A DNA stretch of 64,000 nt from Tubulanus polymorphus (Eukaryota; Nemertea; Palaeonemertea; Tubulaniformes; Tubulanidae): assembly GCF_964204645.1 (NCBI RefSeq), contig NC_134025.1, forward strand, positions 2,733,001-2,797,000, in the 5' to 3' direction. Made by a program: the position numbers and the translations under genes. The notes under the pieces were generated by a model. The model was not told the origin of the DNA, ran no database searches, and saw only the letters and a list, made by a program, of their open reading frames with translations. Shown piece after piece: positions 25,741 to 45,500 of this stretch; positions within the stretch are counted from its first letter, which is position 1, and the number at the start of each line of letters is the position of its first letter.

Positions 25741-28725
25741 ATGGATACTGATGTTGCTAAAAGCACCAGGAAATTAAGATCGCACACTATTTTGGAAACC
25801 CAAAAGCAGTCATTCCAAAAGGTAAGTCGAGTGGTTTAGTTGGTTGGCCTATGCTGAACCATTATCAGCTGTCAGACATCCGTACTGCTGTTTGCGCAAG
25901 TCTCCGTGCATATAATTACACTACTTTTCCAATAAAACACTCCTGAAATTGTCGGAGATTGTGCAATATGCCTAGTAAATTTCCCAATAACTCGTCTTTT
26001 TTCGTATCGAAAGTGAAGGAGGGGGATTTTATTAAAATCTTATTTCTTTCTCCATCGAGAGAACTAGTTTACTTACCACCATTGACATTTTTTCCCAATT
26101 TTATTTTTGATTGCCTTAGATATTGTTACATTGTACTTAGTTGATAAAGCATTGATACTTTTGATTGTAATAATTGTATATAATGTATGTGAATGTATGA
26201 ATTCACACATATATTGTAGATATATTTATGTACTAGCTGTACGTCGTAAAAATTGACGTTCGAGTGTGAAAGCTCCGAACAATGAAGGCAAAGCGCCAAG
26301 TTTACCTGGCACCGATCCAAGTCCTGAACATATCGAATTTGATATACGTGTTTATGCTTTTAATTTTTATTTTTTCGTGGAATCCTCCTTATTTTGTACG
26401 TGACTGAAGTATCGTTATTAATTTAGTTGTTTGCATAACAATATAGCTTTATCTATTTTTGAATAAATTATTTTTATTCATTGTAACTTCTCTCTAATTT
26501 TACGAACCATAAACATTCTTCTGGCAGGACTTTTGAGCACCATACCAACTGTCCATACATCAATTATTGATATCTGCTTATTTATTTTGAATCAATGATA
26601 AATAGATTTGATTTGTGTGATCCATAATTGAAATTCGAAATTTTTTCTTTCAGATTGATGATGATAATAGGGACTCAGGAACAGAATCTGACGAGGAAAA
26701 TGCCGAACTTGAAGAAATTGAAAAACGTGAGTCATCATTGATGAAAAGCCTTCAAGTTTCGAGCATCTATTTATTACATATTTCTTATATATTTCTCTAT
26801 TATTTGCAGAGATGGAAAAAGATCTGCAAAGGTCAAAGAACATGACTCGATCACAGTGTAATAAAAAGAATTCCTCATCACATCTAGTCAGCGAAGGAGA
26901 TTCGCCTCATTTTTCACAGCATACCGATTTGTCCGACAGTGACCAGGATTTGGACAAAGATACCTCAGATTTCGAACGTCAAAATTCGGATTTAGAGCGC
27001 CATAGTTCCGAGGAAGAACTCTCTGTTATCAATGGAAAAGAGTTACAAAAAAGAACCTGGTCACAAATGAACCGTCACGCATCGAGAAGTGCCGGACATA
27101 GCGCGTCTATTTCATCAAGTAATTCACATTTAGGTGGCCGAAGTTCGGGTTCAACCTCTGACGATGAAGTGAAGGAACTATTGTTTAAACCTCAACCATT
27201 AATATTTAGTTCTTCCCCACCAAAAGGTATTTTGAGGATACGCAAGGCGCCTCCTGAACGTTACTTTTTAACTCGCGTTACGAGTATGGCGCCTATTGAA
27301 GTTTGTGCCATTTCACCTCGGAAAAGACATCGTTTCAATTCTTCTAGTGATAGGAAGAAAAAGACTGTGATTCAAAGACCCTCTCTCGATTTCGAGAAGA
27401 TGCAAAAGGTAAGCCATACTTTTTCGCATTTAATGTTGCTTTGTGTTGCATAAATCGACGTGAACTCGGTGTGAACTTCACGAAAAAGATCGATATATCA
27501 GGTTTTTGAATTCGTAAATATATTGTCAGCTGTTATTTTTTTTTAACCTTTAATCAATGATGGTGGTTGTATAGTGTCGTATTATCCGATGTTAGGGTGT
27601 GAAAAGTACACGAGTCCCATATGACCAATATTCATTCCACAAATATATCCAACTGTCACTGAGACCCCTGACTGAGATCAGCAAATTGATGCAATATTGG
27701 GAACTGCGCTGACCCTAACCTGACAGTCGATAGCTGCAGCGAAAGCATTTCGTTGGATGCCTGCCAATCTCTGTATCTGATCAACATTAACTCTTGTATC
27801 GCAAATAGATTTTACCCCTCATATAAATTATTACCACTGCGCTCTACATTGAAGTGTCGCTTTTGAATAAATTTGATTTCTACGCGATGAAAGGCAGTAA
27901 TATTGATGTATTTAGATGCCGGTTAAAAGGAGAATACATGATACAAATTGAAGTCCGGTAAATTTAGGATGACAGCGGCTAAAATCCATAAATGTCTTCG
28001 TTTACTTTGGGGGGAAAAATGAGAACAAAAACCGTGTCAATACAAGCTCCCTTCATTATCCATCACACACGGTCTCCTAGCAACTAATAATTTAGCAGTG
28101 ATATCTGGTATTAGTTTCTGCATGAATACTTTTTGTCTCTCACTGAGCTCATGTCCTTTCAACTTCACATCGCCTGCCTCCCTGATAGCTAGCTAGCGTG
28201 CGGTTTATTATAAACCCAGATGGATTCAGACTTATCAGGCCTTTTTTTTAAATAACTCGGATGACGGTGTCTTTACAACTGCGTTTCCAGGGGAGACCGA
28301 AAAAATGAATTAAAAAGAAACAGTTTTGAATTATACCACTAGACAAAAATATCCCAGGGCAGGAGGTAATTCAGCTGTGATTGATCAGATTAGTCCACGA
28401 GTGACAAACTAGTCTCCTGTATCAATCACCTCATGGTTGATATTTATTTTAACCTCCTTGACTTATATGACAGATTTTTAACAGCCACATTTCCAGGGGA
28501 AGAGGGAGTAAAAAATTTTTTTCTTCGGATTGAATCAAAAATGTGTGAATAAATTTGGCGGATCTGTCATCGCGAGTTATTAACAAATATGTGTCATCAA
28601 TATGAAAAAAAAAACGAATGCGTTTATTTCATCGTTGTTATTTTTTTCAGGCTCTACGCGAAGAGGCAGCTCACTGCTGGCGAATTGAAGAAATGATCTG
28701 CAAACGACTGAAGATCGAGGACTGA
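25741..28725 (+). CDS. Uncharacterised Ser-rich, probably nuclear protein, 275 aa
   Basis: I do not recognise this protein. Coding exons: 25741-25821, 26654-26726, 26810-27408, 28651-28725. All junctions are GT/AG and in frame, giving 275 aa. ATG 25741 has a good context (aaaaatgg). Visible features: an acidic segment (about 28-50, ESDEENAELEEIEK), a long Ser/Asp/Glu-rich, probably disordered stretch (about 70-165), and a basic, conserved-looking C-terminal third with KGILRIRKAPPERYFLTRV, SPRKRHR and RKKK (candidate nuclear localisation signals). RPSLDFEKMQK and a short C-terminal helix (ALREEAAHCWRIEEMICKRL) follow. The RPSLDF-x-KM string is reminiscent of a motif I associate with FAM53-type proteins, but nothing else matches well, so no name is given. 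No membrane segment or signal peptide is seen. The gene itself is well supported by four phase-matched exons; its function is unknown. Confidence 0.8.
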
Positions 28726-31070
28726 GCCCCCTGTGATCTATATACGATAAATTCTATTTATTTTGGGCATTATTGCTAATAATATTGTTATCTCGATGGA
28801 TCGACACGCACATACATTGTTTAACTCTTGAATGCAATGCCGAATGGTCCGTAAAAAAGTGATTTATTTAAAAACTCCTGCTCGGCAGTACTGTTCGAAT
28901 ATATCGGAGGTTATCCTTGGTGCTCAAAAAAAACTTTTTGTGAAGGTCAGTCAGTATTTTTGAAAGGACCTGCATCACCACTAAAGTAAAGCTTCAGCTG
29001 ATATTCTGGAAGAGATGAAGGACTCCGGCGACGGCGGGAGTCGCAGTGAAATGTATTGAATTAAAACTTATAAATCAGGTAAAATGTTGTATAATTTTTG
29101 TAACTTGGCTTTCCGAACTGGTATATAGTCACTACTTCGCGTCCTTTTACAGCTTAAAACAATTAGGAATTAAAAAAAAAACGATTAAAAAAACTGATTG
29201 TTAGTATTTTGTATATAATTAGCGCGTTTAAATCATTATTGTGATCATCTTTTGACTTATATTGGGTCCAGCCAGAGCTTCATGACGATATATTATTCTG
29301 AAGCTGATGGACAATTTTGTGATAGCGTGCGCTGATTTGCGGATAGCATTTCCATGAACTGACTAGAGTAAGATTGGTTTACTGCACGATCGATATCTCT
29401 TGAATCTCTCGATCTAGACTTTTTCTCGTTACCATTGAAAACGAATGAATTCGATTCAAAATCATGTAGAAAGAACAAATTTGACGGACAGACAGATGAT
29501 ACGAGTAATCCAATCCGCTCATAAGTTTACTGTAATTTTAATGTGTGCGGATTTGGTGTTGGAAATGTTATATGATATAAACTCTAATGATTCTACCACC
29601 ATCGGTTGTCTACTGGATTCTCATCGTCGGTTTGGTGCCACTGTTTGTTACTGCAGTGTGATCGAATCCTCAGGCTTACCGATGGCCGGTAAAATGCGTC
29701 AAGTTGCAATCAACAGTGTATAATTTTTGGCGTCACGCTGAAAAAAATACTGATCGGCTCAGAAAGGCAGTTGCTATTATTAGTAACACTCTTGATTTAA
29801 ATTTTCAGCTCAGTCAATGTAAATCTATCGGTTTAGTCTTGTGTTTATGGTATTTTGATAGTAGTGTGTGTAGATATGGAAATCAAACATTTTTAAAAAT
29901 GACTGGTTAGGTTGAGGAAAGTGTTATGCGCTGTAGTAAAGTTTATAGTCAATTTTTCACGTGTTACTAACACCTAGATTCACCATCGAACTACCACGCT
30001 TATAGTACATGAAGATAAAGCTTTTTTGGAAAAAAATGTTATATTTTCCTGTGGACTATGAATACATTTATACGGGCAACTTGCCAGACCGAACATTTTT
30101 ATAAAGAGTAGTAGGGTAACAGCTGAATGCTGTATGCATACTAATGTAGGCCTGCCTACGTGTTAAACGAGTTCGCTATTTCAAAATGTTTGATTCAGTC
30201 GGCCCCCGTATTGAAATTTTCAATAAAATGTTTGGTCTTGCAAGTGTAGGTTGGAATCGGATAGTCATTTGTAAGGTTCACCTATTGAGAAAAAAACCCG
30301 ATCGTAAAGATTATTAAAGCTTTGATGCGTGTGTAGTTTCATTGTCCCATAAAGCACGTTAGAAATGAACACTCATCTTTCTCTTTTTACTGGTTCATTG
30401 AATATGAAATCAGTCAATACTGCGGTAAATTAATTGACTACTATTGTTCAGAAGGCAGCTGTGTACAAAAAGATTTCCAGTCAATTCATCGCGTTGATAA
30501 TCCAGGTATATACCGTAGAATTGTCGATCCATTATAAATTTGGACTGACAGCAATCGGCATGGACCGTCCTAATATGTCCCTATAGGAAATAACGACGAC
30601 CTAAATTTTCTCAAGGAAATTATCATTCCGTAATAAAGCGTATTGTGTATATATAAGTTTTGATAATGATGTTTCGATCTGGTTTCGTTTGTAGAACGTT
30701 TCCCAACCGAACATGGATTTGGGCTCGTTGCAAACAAAATAATGTATTTAACATTGAATTGAACTACAACAAAATGCCTGAGTTTAAGGCACGCGACGCA
30801 GGGAAACGGAAACACGGAATCAAGAATGTTTGATCTCGGGAACATTGTTCCGGAAACACGTTTCTCGTGTAATAAACGCACACGACAAACACTCGGGAAA
30901 CATCCATGTTTTCTCTGCTTCGCGCGCGCCGGGCTTTATGAAGTATTTGAGGTCATTGATTTACATTTGAAATTTCGACATTAAACGATCCTCAACAATG
31001 ATGACATACTTGTAGTACATATGTGAGTTAAAGCGTGATTTATGTCAATAAAGTCGGATTTATGCGCACA
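28726..31070. other. 3'UTR of the 275-aa gene, then intergenic
   Basis: No gene supported. ATTAAA at about 29057-29062 is a candidate polyadenylation signal for the upstream gene. Open frames at 29445-29910 (92 and 68 codons) have no domain or splice support. Confidence 0.4.
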
Positions 31071-31077
31071 CATTTAC

Positions 31078-31104
<27 letters not shown>
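31078..31104. repeat. (AT)n microsatellite
   Basis: An uninterrupted run of AT dinucleotides of about 27 bases, with a second short (AT) patch about 10 bases further on. Confidence 0.95.
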
Positions 31105-37202
<6,098 letters not shown>

Positions 37203-38378
37203 TTCCCATAGAGATGTCGAACGAAAACTAATTTTATCATTCAAATAAGAGGAACACATAGTATTTCTAGTTGAAAATTAGTTCGTATTATGTTACCCTA
37301 TAACTAGTGTCACTTGAACACGAAATAGTATAAGTGTTTTGCAGACCCACGTTTCAAGTATTGCTTTCAAACGTTTAGATTTTTCAGCCACATGCGATAG
37401 CTTCTACGTGACAAAAAATACTGCATAACATATCGCATTACTTAGAAATACATATCACGTAGGAAGTAAAAGTAAAATAACTCCTACTTGTTACATGTAT
37501 ATACGTATAGCCTTTCAGATAAACCGACAAAGTTTCCGAAAAAAATTATCATCATATCCATCCGTTGGTCAATGAACCCCTTCCTCGGCTTGTTTAGGTT
37601 GGTTGTATGATACGTTGAATTGATAATGCACTTGGTGAAGCCACCACTTCAAGCGAGTGTTTTTTAGAATAAACCCTGAACGTGTTAGATATCAATTCAA
37701 TAATTCATGCATGGAATTACTGCGGTCGCTGTTGTATGGGAAATTTGAAACTTTACAGGTTCATTCGCGTTCATACAATGCCTAGAATCGGAATAATTGC
37801 CACACATATACATCAGCACGACGCATAATAATTTCACGTTTCGCTATGGATGTATAAATAATGAATGAATTTCTGTTTTCATGTATACATTATAAGCAAA
37901 TTACGAATGATTTATTCAAGTCTAATGAGATACCTATCATTATTATTACATAGGTAATGAACCAAACAGTAACGTACAATGAACTCTATCTCACGCTTAA
38001 GAAATAGAGTTAATGATGTCTTACGTTCAAATTTGTAGATCCAGGGCCGTGCCTACAAAATTTATGGGGGGCAGGAGAAACCTGCCCCCATAAATTTTGG
38101 ATAGGTGCCATTTTGCATCCTTTTTTGCATGAACTGCGCTTTTTAAGTTTCTCAGTTTTAAATTTGTGAATTTATGAGTTTATTTGTAATTGAATATAAT
38201 TCCATAACTTTATTTCTCATAAATTTCAATGATTATTTTCGAGAGGATGTGCTTTGCGTCATCGATGTATCGGGTCTAGACTGGTTGCAGGTCAATTAAC
38301 TTCAATTGTCGATATATCCAAAATCCAAAATAACATAATCCATCGTAAATATTATATAATTCATATTATATTATCTAT
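37203..38378. other. Gene-poor sequence with a short palindromic repeat
   Basis: No gene. At 38041-38110 the strings cagggccgtgcctac, aaaatttatggggg and cccccataaatttt form an inverted pair of about 14 bases around a short loop, next to a CAGGG start of the sort found on hAT-like elements. No matching right end was located. Confidence 0.4.
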
Positions 38379-38450
38379 TGTCGACAATATTCAGCGATAT
38401 ATGTGTCATTTTTAAAGGCGTCAATAAACTGTCTAGTTAGTTTTCTTGTG
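38379..38450 (+). repeat. Dispersed repeat copy 2 (partner at 13297-13370)
   Basis: Matches the copy in Rab4 intron 1 over about 70 bases: gacaatattcagc, atttttaaaggcgtcaataaact and agttagttttcttgt. It lies about 430 bases upstream of foldback element C. Confidence 0.6.
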
Positions 38451-38883
38451 TTCATAGTGACGATATTACTATCACTTTTGAGATTATCAGTAATAGATTA
38501 TTCAAGAAACAACAAGATATCTGAGGCACCCCTTTGTTATAGAAACACTTTGTAGACATTCTCTTCTAGCCTGAGGAAGTTATAAGAACTACTTCCCACG
38601 GGGGAGAGTACCGCTCCTAATGCATCGGAAAACTGCACTAATTGAGTCGCGCTCATTACATAACATTTTAAGGTCTATACCGATACGTGACGGAGCAAAT
38701 ATCTTTTGGAAATGATTAATCATTATACGGAAATAGATGTTCATCACTTCATGATCATCGAGTTTCCTTTATTCATTCATGCGGTCCCAATATCATTATC
38801 ATGTATGATGATGATGGAAGATGTTATAAACCAGACTGTAATTATCGCGATAGACGAACTACACACGAATACACTACAGTGGT

Positions 38884-39143
38884 TAAATGAAGAAATCCCA
38901 CACTTCGAATTTGAAATTATACTATCAAATTTATTATTATTTATTTTTTATTGCTTGGTCTGCTAATCTTAAGTTTTGACACACTGCTTTTATTTTAGAT
39001 CCTGTGAGTTTATATGCTTTGTAACTTGTTTTTCTGGTCATTCCACCTGATGATGGCTGTTAGTCAACAGCCGAAACGTTGTGGTTTCGTAATAATGAAT
39101 TTGATAGTATAATTTCAAATTCGAAGTGTGGGATTTCTTCATT
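38884..39143 (+). mobile_element. Foldback element C with hammerhead-like core
   Basis: The left arm (about 38884-38936) and right arm (about 39090-39143) are near-perfect inverted repeats of about 50 bp; both contain the gaagaaatcccacacttcg segment. Between them at 39046-39081, on the plus strand, lies CCTGATGATGGCTGTT, AGTC, AACAGCCGAAACGTTG: CTGANGA box, perfect 7-bp hairpin (GGCTGTT/AACAGCC), CGAAACG box. Downstream, CG...CGTA could close a 2-bp stem III before a UA cleavage-type site, and TCATT/AATGA could contribute to stem I. No protein is encoded. Confidence 0.8.
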
Positions 39144-39225
39144 TATCTACAGTTTACACGGATTATAGTGTTTATTCGACAACTAACTACAGCGGTTCCC
39201 GGTATCAATGGGCTTATACTTTCTT

Positions 39226-39598
39226 CTTTAGATTCTCAACTGTCATCCTCCCCCGGCAGGGATTCGAACCTGATGGCATCGAGATTGCCACGGCACGAAA
39301 CCCTGCCATAATCGACCGTGTGCGCAGATACATGCGCAGTTCAGATGATGTGATTTTTAGCCAATCAGAAATCCCGTTTTATTTTAGCCCGGGTTTTCCC
39401 ATTTATAGTTCTTCCTTGAAATTTGCCTCAACGATTATACAACGAGCAATCTGATTGGTGCCGCCAGTTTTCGTTCGGAAAGCTGCGCATGTACCTGCGC
39501 ACCCGGTCTAATGATGCAGGGGTTCGTGCCGCGGCTGAGTGTAGCGATGCCATCAGGTTCGAGTCCCTGCAGAGGGAGGATGCTCAACTGTGCTAGAA
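39226..39598. mobile_element. Large inverted repeat with tRNA-like (B-box) arms
   Basis: Left copy (minus strand, 39226-39340) and right copy (plus strand, 39483-39598) are diverged inverted copies. In each, the direct reading is gcgcatgtacctgcgcac, then a ggcaggg-like string, then ccatcaggttcgaatccctgcc (right copy gagtccctgca), then ggaggatg. ggttcgaatcc is an exact pol III B-box. Inner flanks continue the symmetry (ccaatcaga / tctgattgg). GGCAGGG and CCCTGCC can pair, but spacing is too short for a normal tRNA, so this is tRNA-related repeat DNA and not a functional tRNA gene. Confidence 0.65.
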
Positions 39599-42500
39599 AA
39601 TCGTAAGCGAAACGACCATGTCAAATGGTTCGATGGCGCGCTGTCACGTGAGTCCAGACCCCGGATGTCAGATGATCGGAATGAAGAAACGAAGTTTTTG
39701 TTTCGTTAACGATCACCTAATCCCGATGAGACCATTTTATGTAAGAGTTGTAGCAGCGAATGACACGATTTAATCCGGGATCCTGTCAAGCGGACCTGAT
39801 AATGAATCTTGATTTATTTTCCTTGTACCTCACCTCGGTCGGCGCCAATTTTTACCGTTCCATGCCTTCAAGAGCTGAACACACAATTTTGTTCGGTTAT
39901 TTGCGCTACATTCCATCTGTAATTGAAATTTTCATTCTGTCGTGATTGCTTTCCCGCTGAGCAGTTCATTTGCGTACTTTCAAATAACACGCTTTCGCGG
40001 AAAAGAGCACGGCCGCGAATTATTCCCGACTCAATTTTCCTTGCCTTATTAACACTTGAACAGTGTACGGCCCTACAATCGCTAGCAATAGAATGTCGTA
40101 TGTTCGTTTATCAGAGAATGATTTCGAAATGTAGCAGAAAAGTGAGACGTGTGTATTAGACCCTCTTCAAGGTTGTTCGATGTCTATAGAGTCGAATGGT
40201 ATGTGGAAATATAGACATCTGCGTTATATTGGCCGGATTCCCGCCTGTTCCGTTCAGCCAGTTTTATTGTGTGTGGTTATTACTTACCTTCACGTTTCTA
40301 ATTACAAGTGATTAATTGAAAATACACAACATTCAGTGATCATTCCATTTATTGTATGTCGGTGTGACGTGTTTGTTCCCGCGTGCTGGGGATTTCGCAA
40401 ATGGAAATGAGCGTATAATTAATGGAAATACCCATCGTGGCAACTTGCGTGTTGATCTCATTGAGAAACGGCTTATGTTTCTAACAAACGGGAGAAAATG
40501 AAACTTCTCTTTCCGCTGTATGCATTCCTTCAGGGGCTCATTAACGTTTACAACACTACAGACAAATTCTACGTGGAAGTTATATCAATTTTCTTCGAAA
40601 CAAAAGTATACGGTTTGTTTTACAGCCAGCATGGAAACGTGACTTCGGGTGTTAAAAAGAATGATTCTAGATGAAGCGATTACAGTTAGACGGAATCAAT
40701 TTTTTCATCTTGTCGTATATGGTTTTCTGTTTCTAGTCTCTCGACGATAGATTTTCGATATTGCGCATGATGTGCTATTGGCAAGCTACGCTTCTATCAA
40801 GTGTTTACCAAGTAAAGCCATTTTGGGGTATATGAACTTTTCCCGTTTACCTTTTTAAATCGATAAACATTTTTTTCCCGGTTAGAAATGTTCATCGCCT
40901 GTCGCGTATGAATGGCTCTTTACATTTCATTTAATGAAATTTGATTCATTTGAAAAAAACGTATATATTAAAAAACGTATATTTTCTACTCGATGTTTAC
41001 ATAATTTCCGTCTGAATTTTCGTTCGGAGAAAAAAAATCATCAATTCGATACTTCGTGCATATATGTACCATATGTTGTGACAGTCGCGCCCGCTTATTA
41101 CATATATTAAAAATTTCTAGCTTTCAGAAGCAAAAATGAATGATTCGTGGCCTGAAAACGATGATTTATTGGAAAATCTCTACACCGCGTATCTGATATA
41201 GGAGCCGCTCGTTTCGATTGGAAATCAACGCGCATTTCAGAAAAATAACATGACTGATGGTATTTGCAGGACAAATAATTATTAATGGGCTATTTTATCC
41301 CAAAAGTATAAATTTCTACGGCGTAAGAACTTTGTACATCGGTTTGTAGTGTGTCATGGGTATCGCACCATTATTGCACTCAATGCATGCATTTTATTGA
41401 CTTAAGACGCGTTATCAATCAAGAGTTATTCTAAACGAAGGTTGAACTAACTCCGTCCTGAAAGAAGAGCATCCAGGCCTCCCGTCAACAGAGATTTTTT
41501 ATTAGTGGATTTTACGGAGATTTCGAGTCCGATTTCCGAGAATTCTTTCCATAAACACGTATACGCACGGGCACAATTTATCGTTATCATATTTTATGTG
41601 AAAGGTAACACGTTAACGATCGCTCATGCATGCTACTGCACGAAGCGCATACAATTCAAATATATCTATAAACCCTGAATTTGTTCAGAGTTTACAGTCG
41701 GCATCAGATAAGGCGTATCTGTTTTTCGAATAAGTACTTTTATTACTGGACATGGACGTGTCACTCGAAGAATTATGAGTTTTGATTTTGCTATTTGATA
41801 ACCAATCACTTCCTGTTTATGTGCATCATTTTCTGAGAATTCAGTAATTCATCCGCCATCGTGCTCCGTCGGTCATTATCATTTCTGCTCTCGAGTTCTG
41901 CCTGGTCACGAACTAAATGATCAAGTTCAAGTATCTAATTGAAAGTCTAAATCTCTGACGTGCCACACTCAAAAGTGCATGATGTAAACTAATCCTGATT
42001 TTGACATCTCTGCGCGGATTCATAGTTGATGATAGCCTCGGATTGCAAATGCAAGACAATTCCCTCTAACAAAAGCATTATATCATATTACAATAAGATA
42101 TTACTCCAATCGCACTAGAAACATTTCGAACGCTGTATTATTATTATTATTTCTGAAGTTAAATCAGCGTTATTTGACTTATGAATTTTCATTGTGTACA
42201 CATAATTTCAAACGTAGCTGGCACTGATATTGTGTGTTCAGCAGCTTTAGACATTGAAGATGATGTGAATATATTCGGCGATGTTATCAGTTTCAGCCGC
42301 GGTCCATTGATTTCGAAGTTTGTCATATGAGATGTTAGAATAGAAATAAATCCAATAAACACTGAAATTGATTATCGCACAAAAGCTGAATCTTAATTTA
42401 CAACCATGAGAATTTGTGTGCTGTTCAGGACAGCTTTCTTTACCGCGAAGATTGATGATTATGTAAAATGTAAATCAATTCTTTAATCAATTGGTGGTTG

Positions 42501-45500
42501 GCATGTTTTCCCTTCTTGACCGTGGTATAAAAGACTACGGGTGGTAAAATGTATTCACAAGGACGCGATAACATTTCAGCCAATACACGTCCGGCCTCGT
42601 ATGTATTCATTTACAACACGACATAAGAAAGGATTGTGGAAATTACGGGTCTTAAATATCGAGTCACGAAGTGCGAAGGAAGTCATTACTCCTACCTCCA
42701 GGCACATTTTGAATCTGGGTTCGTAACCTTATTACAAAAATTACCGCCGTAGAAAAAGACGACCACCCGAATAAATCGCTCGTATGACACGTATTTTACA
42801 TCAGGATATCGATAAAGATATGGAGATTTTTAGATTTTTGCAGCTCTTGAAGAATCGATTGGCACTCAATAACCTGCAAAAGCTGATAGAAATAAGTCAG
42901 AAAAACGGTCGAGTTACCACTAGATTTTAAACATTTTCAGCTGTTTTGTGATCTCGATGTATACGTGACATCGAAATTTTTGTGTAGCAATAAAAAAAAA
43001 TTCGATATCGAAGTACATTTTTATGGCTTATTTCTTCTGTTCTCGTGGCTTTGTTTAGGTTGCTCAAATTCATGCAAATGTGGTACTGAATTATTCCTGT
43101 TTGACAACGAGCACGGTCGGTGAGACAAGTTAGTTATTAGCTCAATATACCGGCCACCATTTAAATGTATAGGGAGGTTTAGCTGTTGCTTTAAATCATG
43201 AATATTCAATGAATAGAAATTAATTTTTCCCGGTCGAATTTCAGTCCTTGACTGCATCCTGAATGCGATATGAGGTAATGTATGGAATCGTATAGAGTTA
43301 CCGTGTGAGCTCGGTGTATGATAAATATCTATATATGTTTGTGTCGAGAGTTAATAAAACTTATTGGTCCATTATTCACACTGTCACATAAGCTGATATA
43401 TAATCGACTGGATGGAAGATTGATGTAACTACTATCCGCAGGTAGCACACACTTCTCAGACATGATAAAACAAAGATCCGATGAATCGCTAATTATTCAT
43501 ACCATACCGAGAAGGTTATACAGCGTAATAAAAGCCTATCTCTGTCTTCGACTGCTACACAACTGATCTATTGCTATAAAACTGATCTATATCCATCACC
43601 ATTCGTTTCGGTGCATTCTGTATGATAACGTCAATTGAGATGACATCTAAACCGAGATGATACCGTACATGGTAAGCCAGGTAATTTTGTGGAGCTTCAT
43701 TTAGTTGCAAGTGATACGACGGTTTAGAAGGGTCGCTGAGTGCGTGAAACGCTTTAACCACCAGTAATAGCGCCATAGGAAAATGATGCCAATATGAACT
43801 CGTAAATTGATACAGAACACTCATATGACAATTCTATTACTAATTAACACCCCGTGGGCCCCAGTTTAGAATGATTCAACTTGTTCTAAATATTAGAAAT
43901 TCAATTTTCTTTCATTTCTACGTTGATAGCAGATATTCATTTCAGATGTTGTTTTGCAAATTGGGAAAAAATATGTGCAAGAAAAGCTGCGACTTGGCAG
44001 TCGTATGATAAAATAATGCAACATATTGACAAAACATCATTAACGTCAGCATATTTCTTTCCGGAGTGAAATCAGTCAAGTGGAATTGTATCGCCTGGTT
44101 CAATGAGCCACCATTATCCACCCATCAGTGATTATTACACTTAATATCCATATCGTCTAAAAACTGTATTTCTTGTTCATAGCGCGAATGGAAATCGAAC
44201 CGGGTCGTATTCCAGGCCCCCAAATTTCCTGTCCATTAATTTTCACACCCAGAGCAGATACATTTTCACGGTTTCTCGGCAGTTCTTGTATACGTGTTCA
44301 GGCAAATAATCAGTTTTCGTTAGTGCCACCGCCTGATTACTTTAACCTTGAATACTTGAATAGATGATATGATTTGTGTTTTACAAACCACTATTGCGAT
44401 ATACCTGGAAAATCTAATATCTCTAAATGTATATATCAGACACTGGGAGATGAATTTGCAGAAATAAAACTATTCGACAGAGCTGTATTGCTTCAAAAAT
44501 AACAAATTCAAATCGATTACAGTTGAATCATCGAATAGAGTTGGATGTGGCTGATTTGAATTTAAATTGAAAACTGTCGCAGTCTTGTCATTATTCATTA
44601 TAGTATGTGTTTAGTACTGCGATGGTAAATTACAGGTTGTCTTGAGAGAACAGTTCAAGGCTATACATGCACCAGTTAATTTAATTGTCAAGATTGACTC
44701 ATTTGAAGCATCGTTGATTACAGATGTAATTGTGTAAAAGCAGATTTGTAGAAACATAGATTCTGCTCATGCACACGGGATAATTTTATAACACCTCACT
44801 TTAGCCAAACTGCCAAAATACTACAATCAAACCCAAACGCTAATTTTGCTTGGTCGTTCCATTTTCCTGGGCTAGTCACCTCTAGGAAATGTGTTCCGCT
44901 GACGGCCATCTTGAAATCAGAAGTTTTCATTGTTCGTTATCCATGTGTAAAGAATATGGATTCATTCATAAATGTCACACGTTTTTAGCAACATAAGATG
45001 AAACCGATTTCATCTTGAATTACAGCGAGTTTTCGGCGATTTTAACTACGGATGTTGGTGCATTGCCAAAGTGGCTTTTAAAGTATAGATCCCGAAGCGC
45101 CTCGGTTCGGTTTGAAGACAATAATCAATTTTCATTTAAAAATCACTTGACATTAAAACGTTGTTTATTTTTATAGACAGGCCTCCAGTTAGATTTATTT
45201 TTCATCTTTCATATTCTGACGAACAACGCGATTGTTGTTATTCTGAAATCACGACTATCTTTAGTAACTGTTCAAGGTACGTGGTTCCCTGAAGGTTAGA
45301 TAGCACAGCATAGTAAAAATAAATGAAAACTAAACTGAAAAAGTCGGAGAACGTTTGATACAACGGGCTCTCATTTCGATAATCGATAATTTGAATCGAT
45401 GAAAATGGTAAAATCTTTTATGTAAATTCTTCACCAGAACTGTGTATAATCTTGGAGTTAATCAAAGGTGGGATAATACTTTTCGACAGACTTAACATTT

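Noticed and set aside
30660-30690. gatgtttcgatctgg as a fifth hammerhead-like copy
   Set aside because: The reverse complement has GAAAC but no CTGANGA box or paired hairpin.
38571-38625. cctgaggaagttataagaacta as another ribozyme-like core
   Set aside because: It has a CTGAGGA box and a possible stem, but no following GAAAC.
39226-39340. Possible functional tRNA gene on the minus strand
   Set aside because: B-box and acceptor-like pairing are present, but the T-arm and acceptor overlap and total length is too short for a tRNA.
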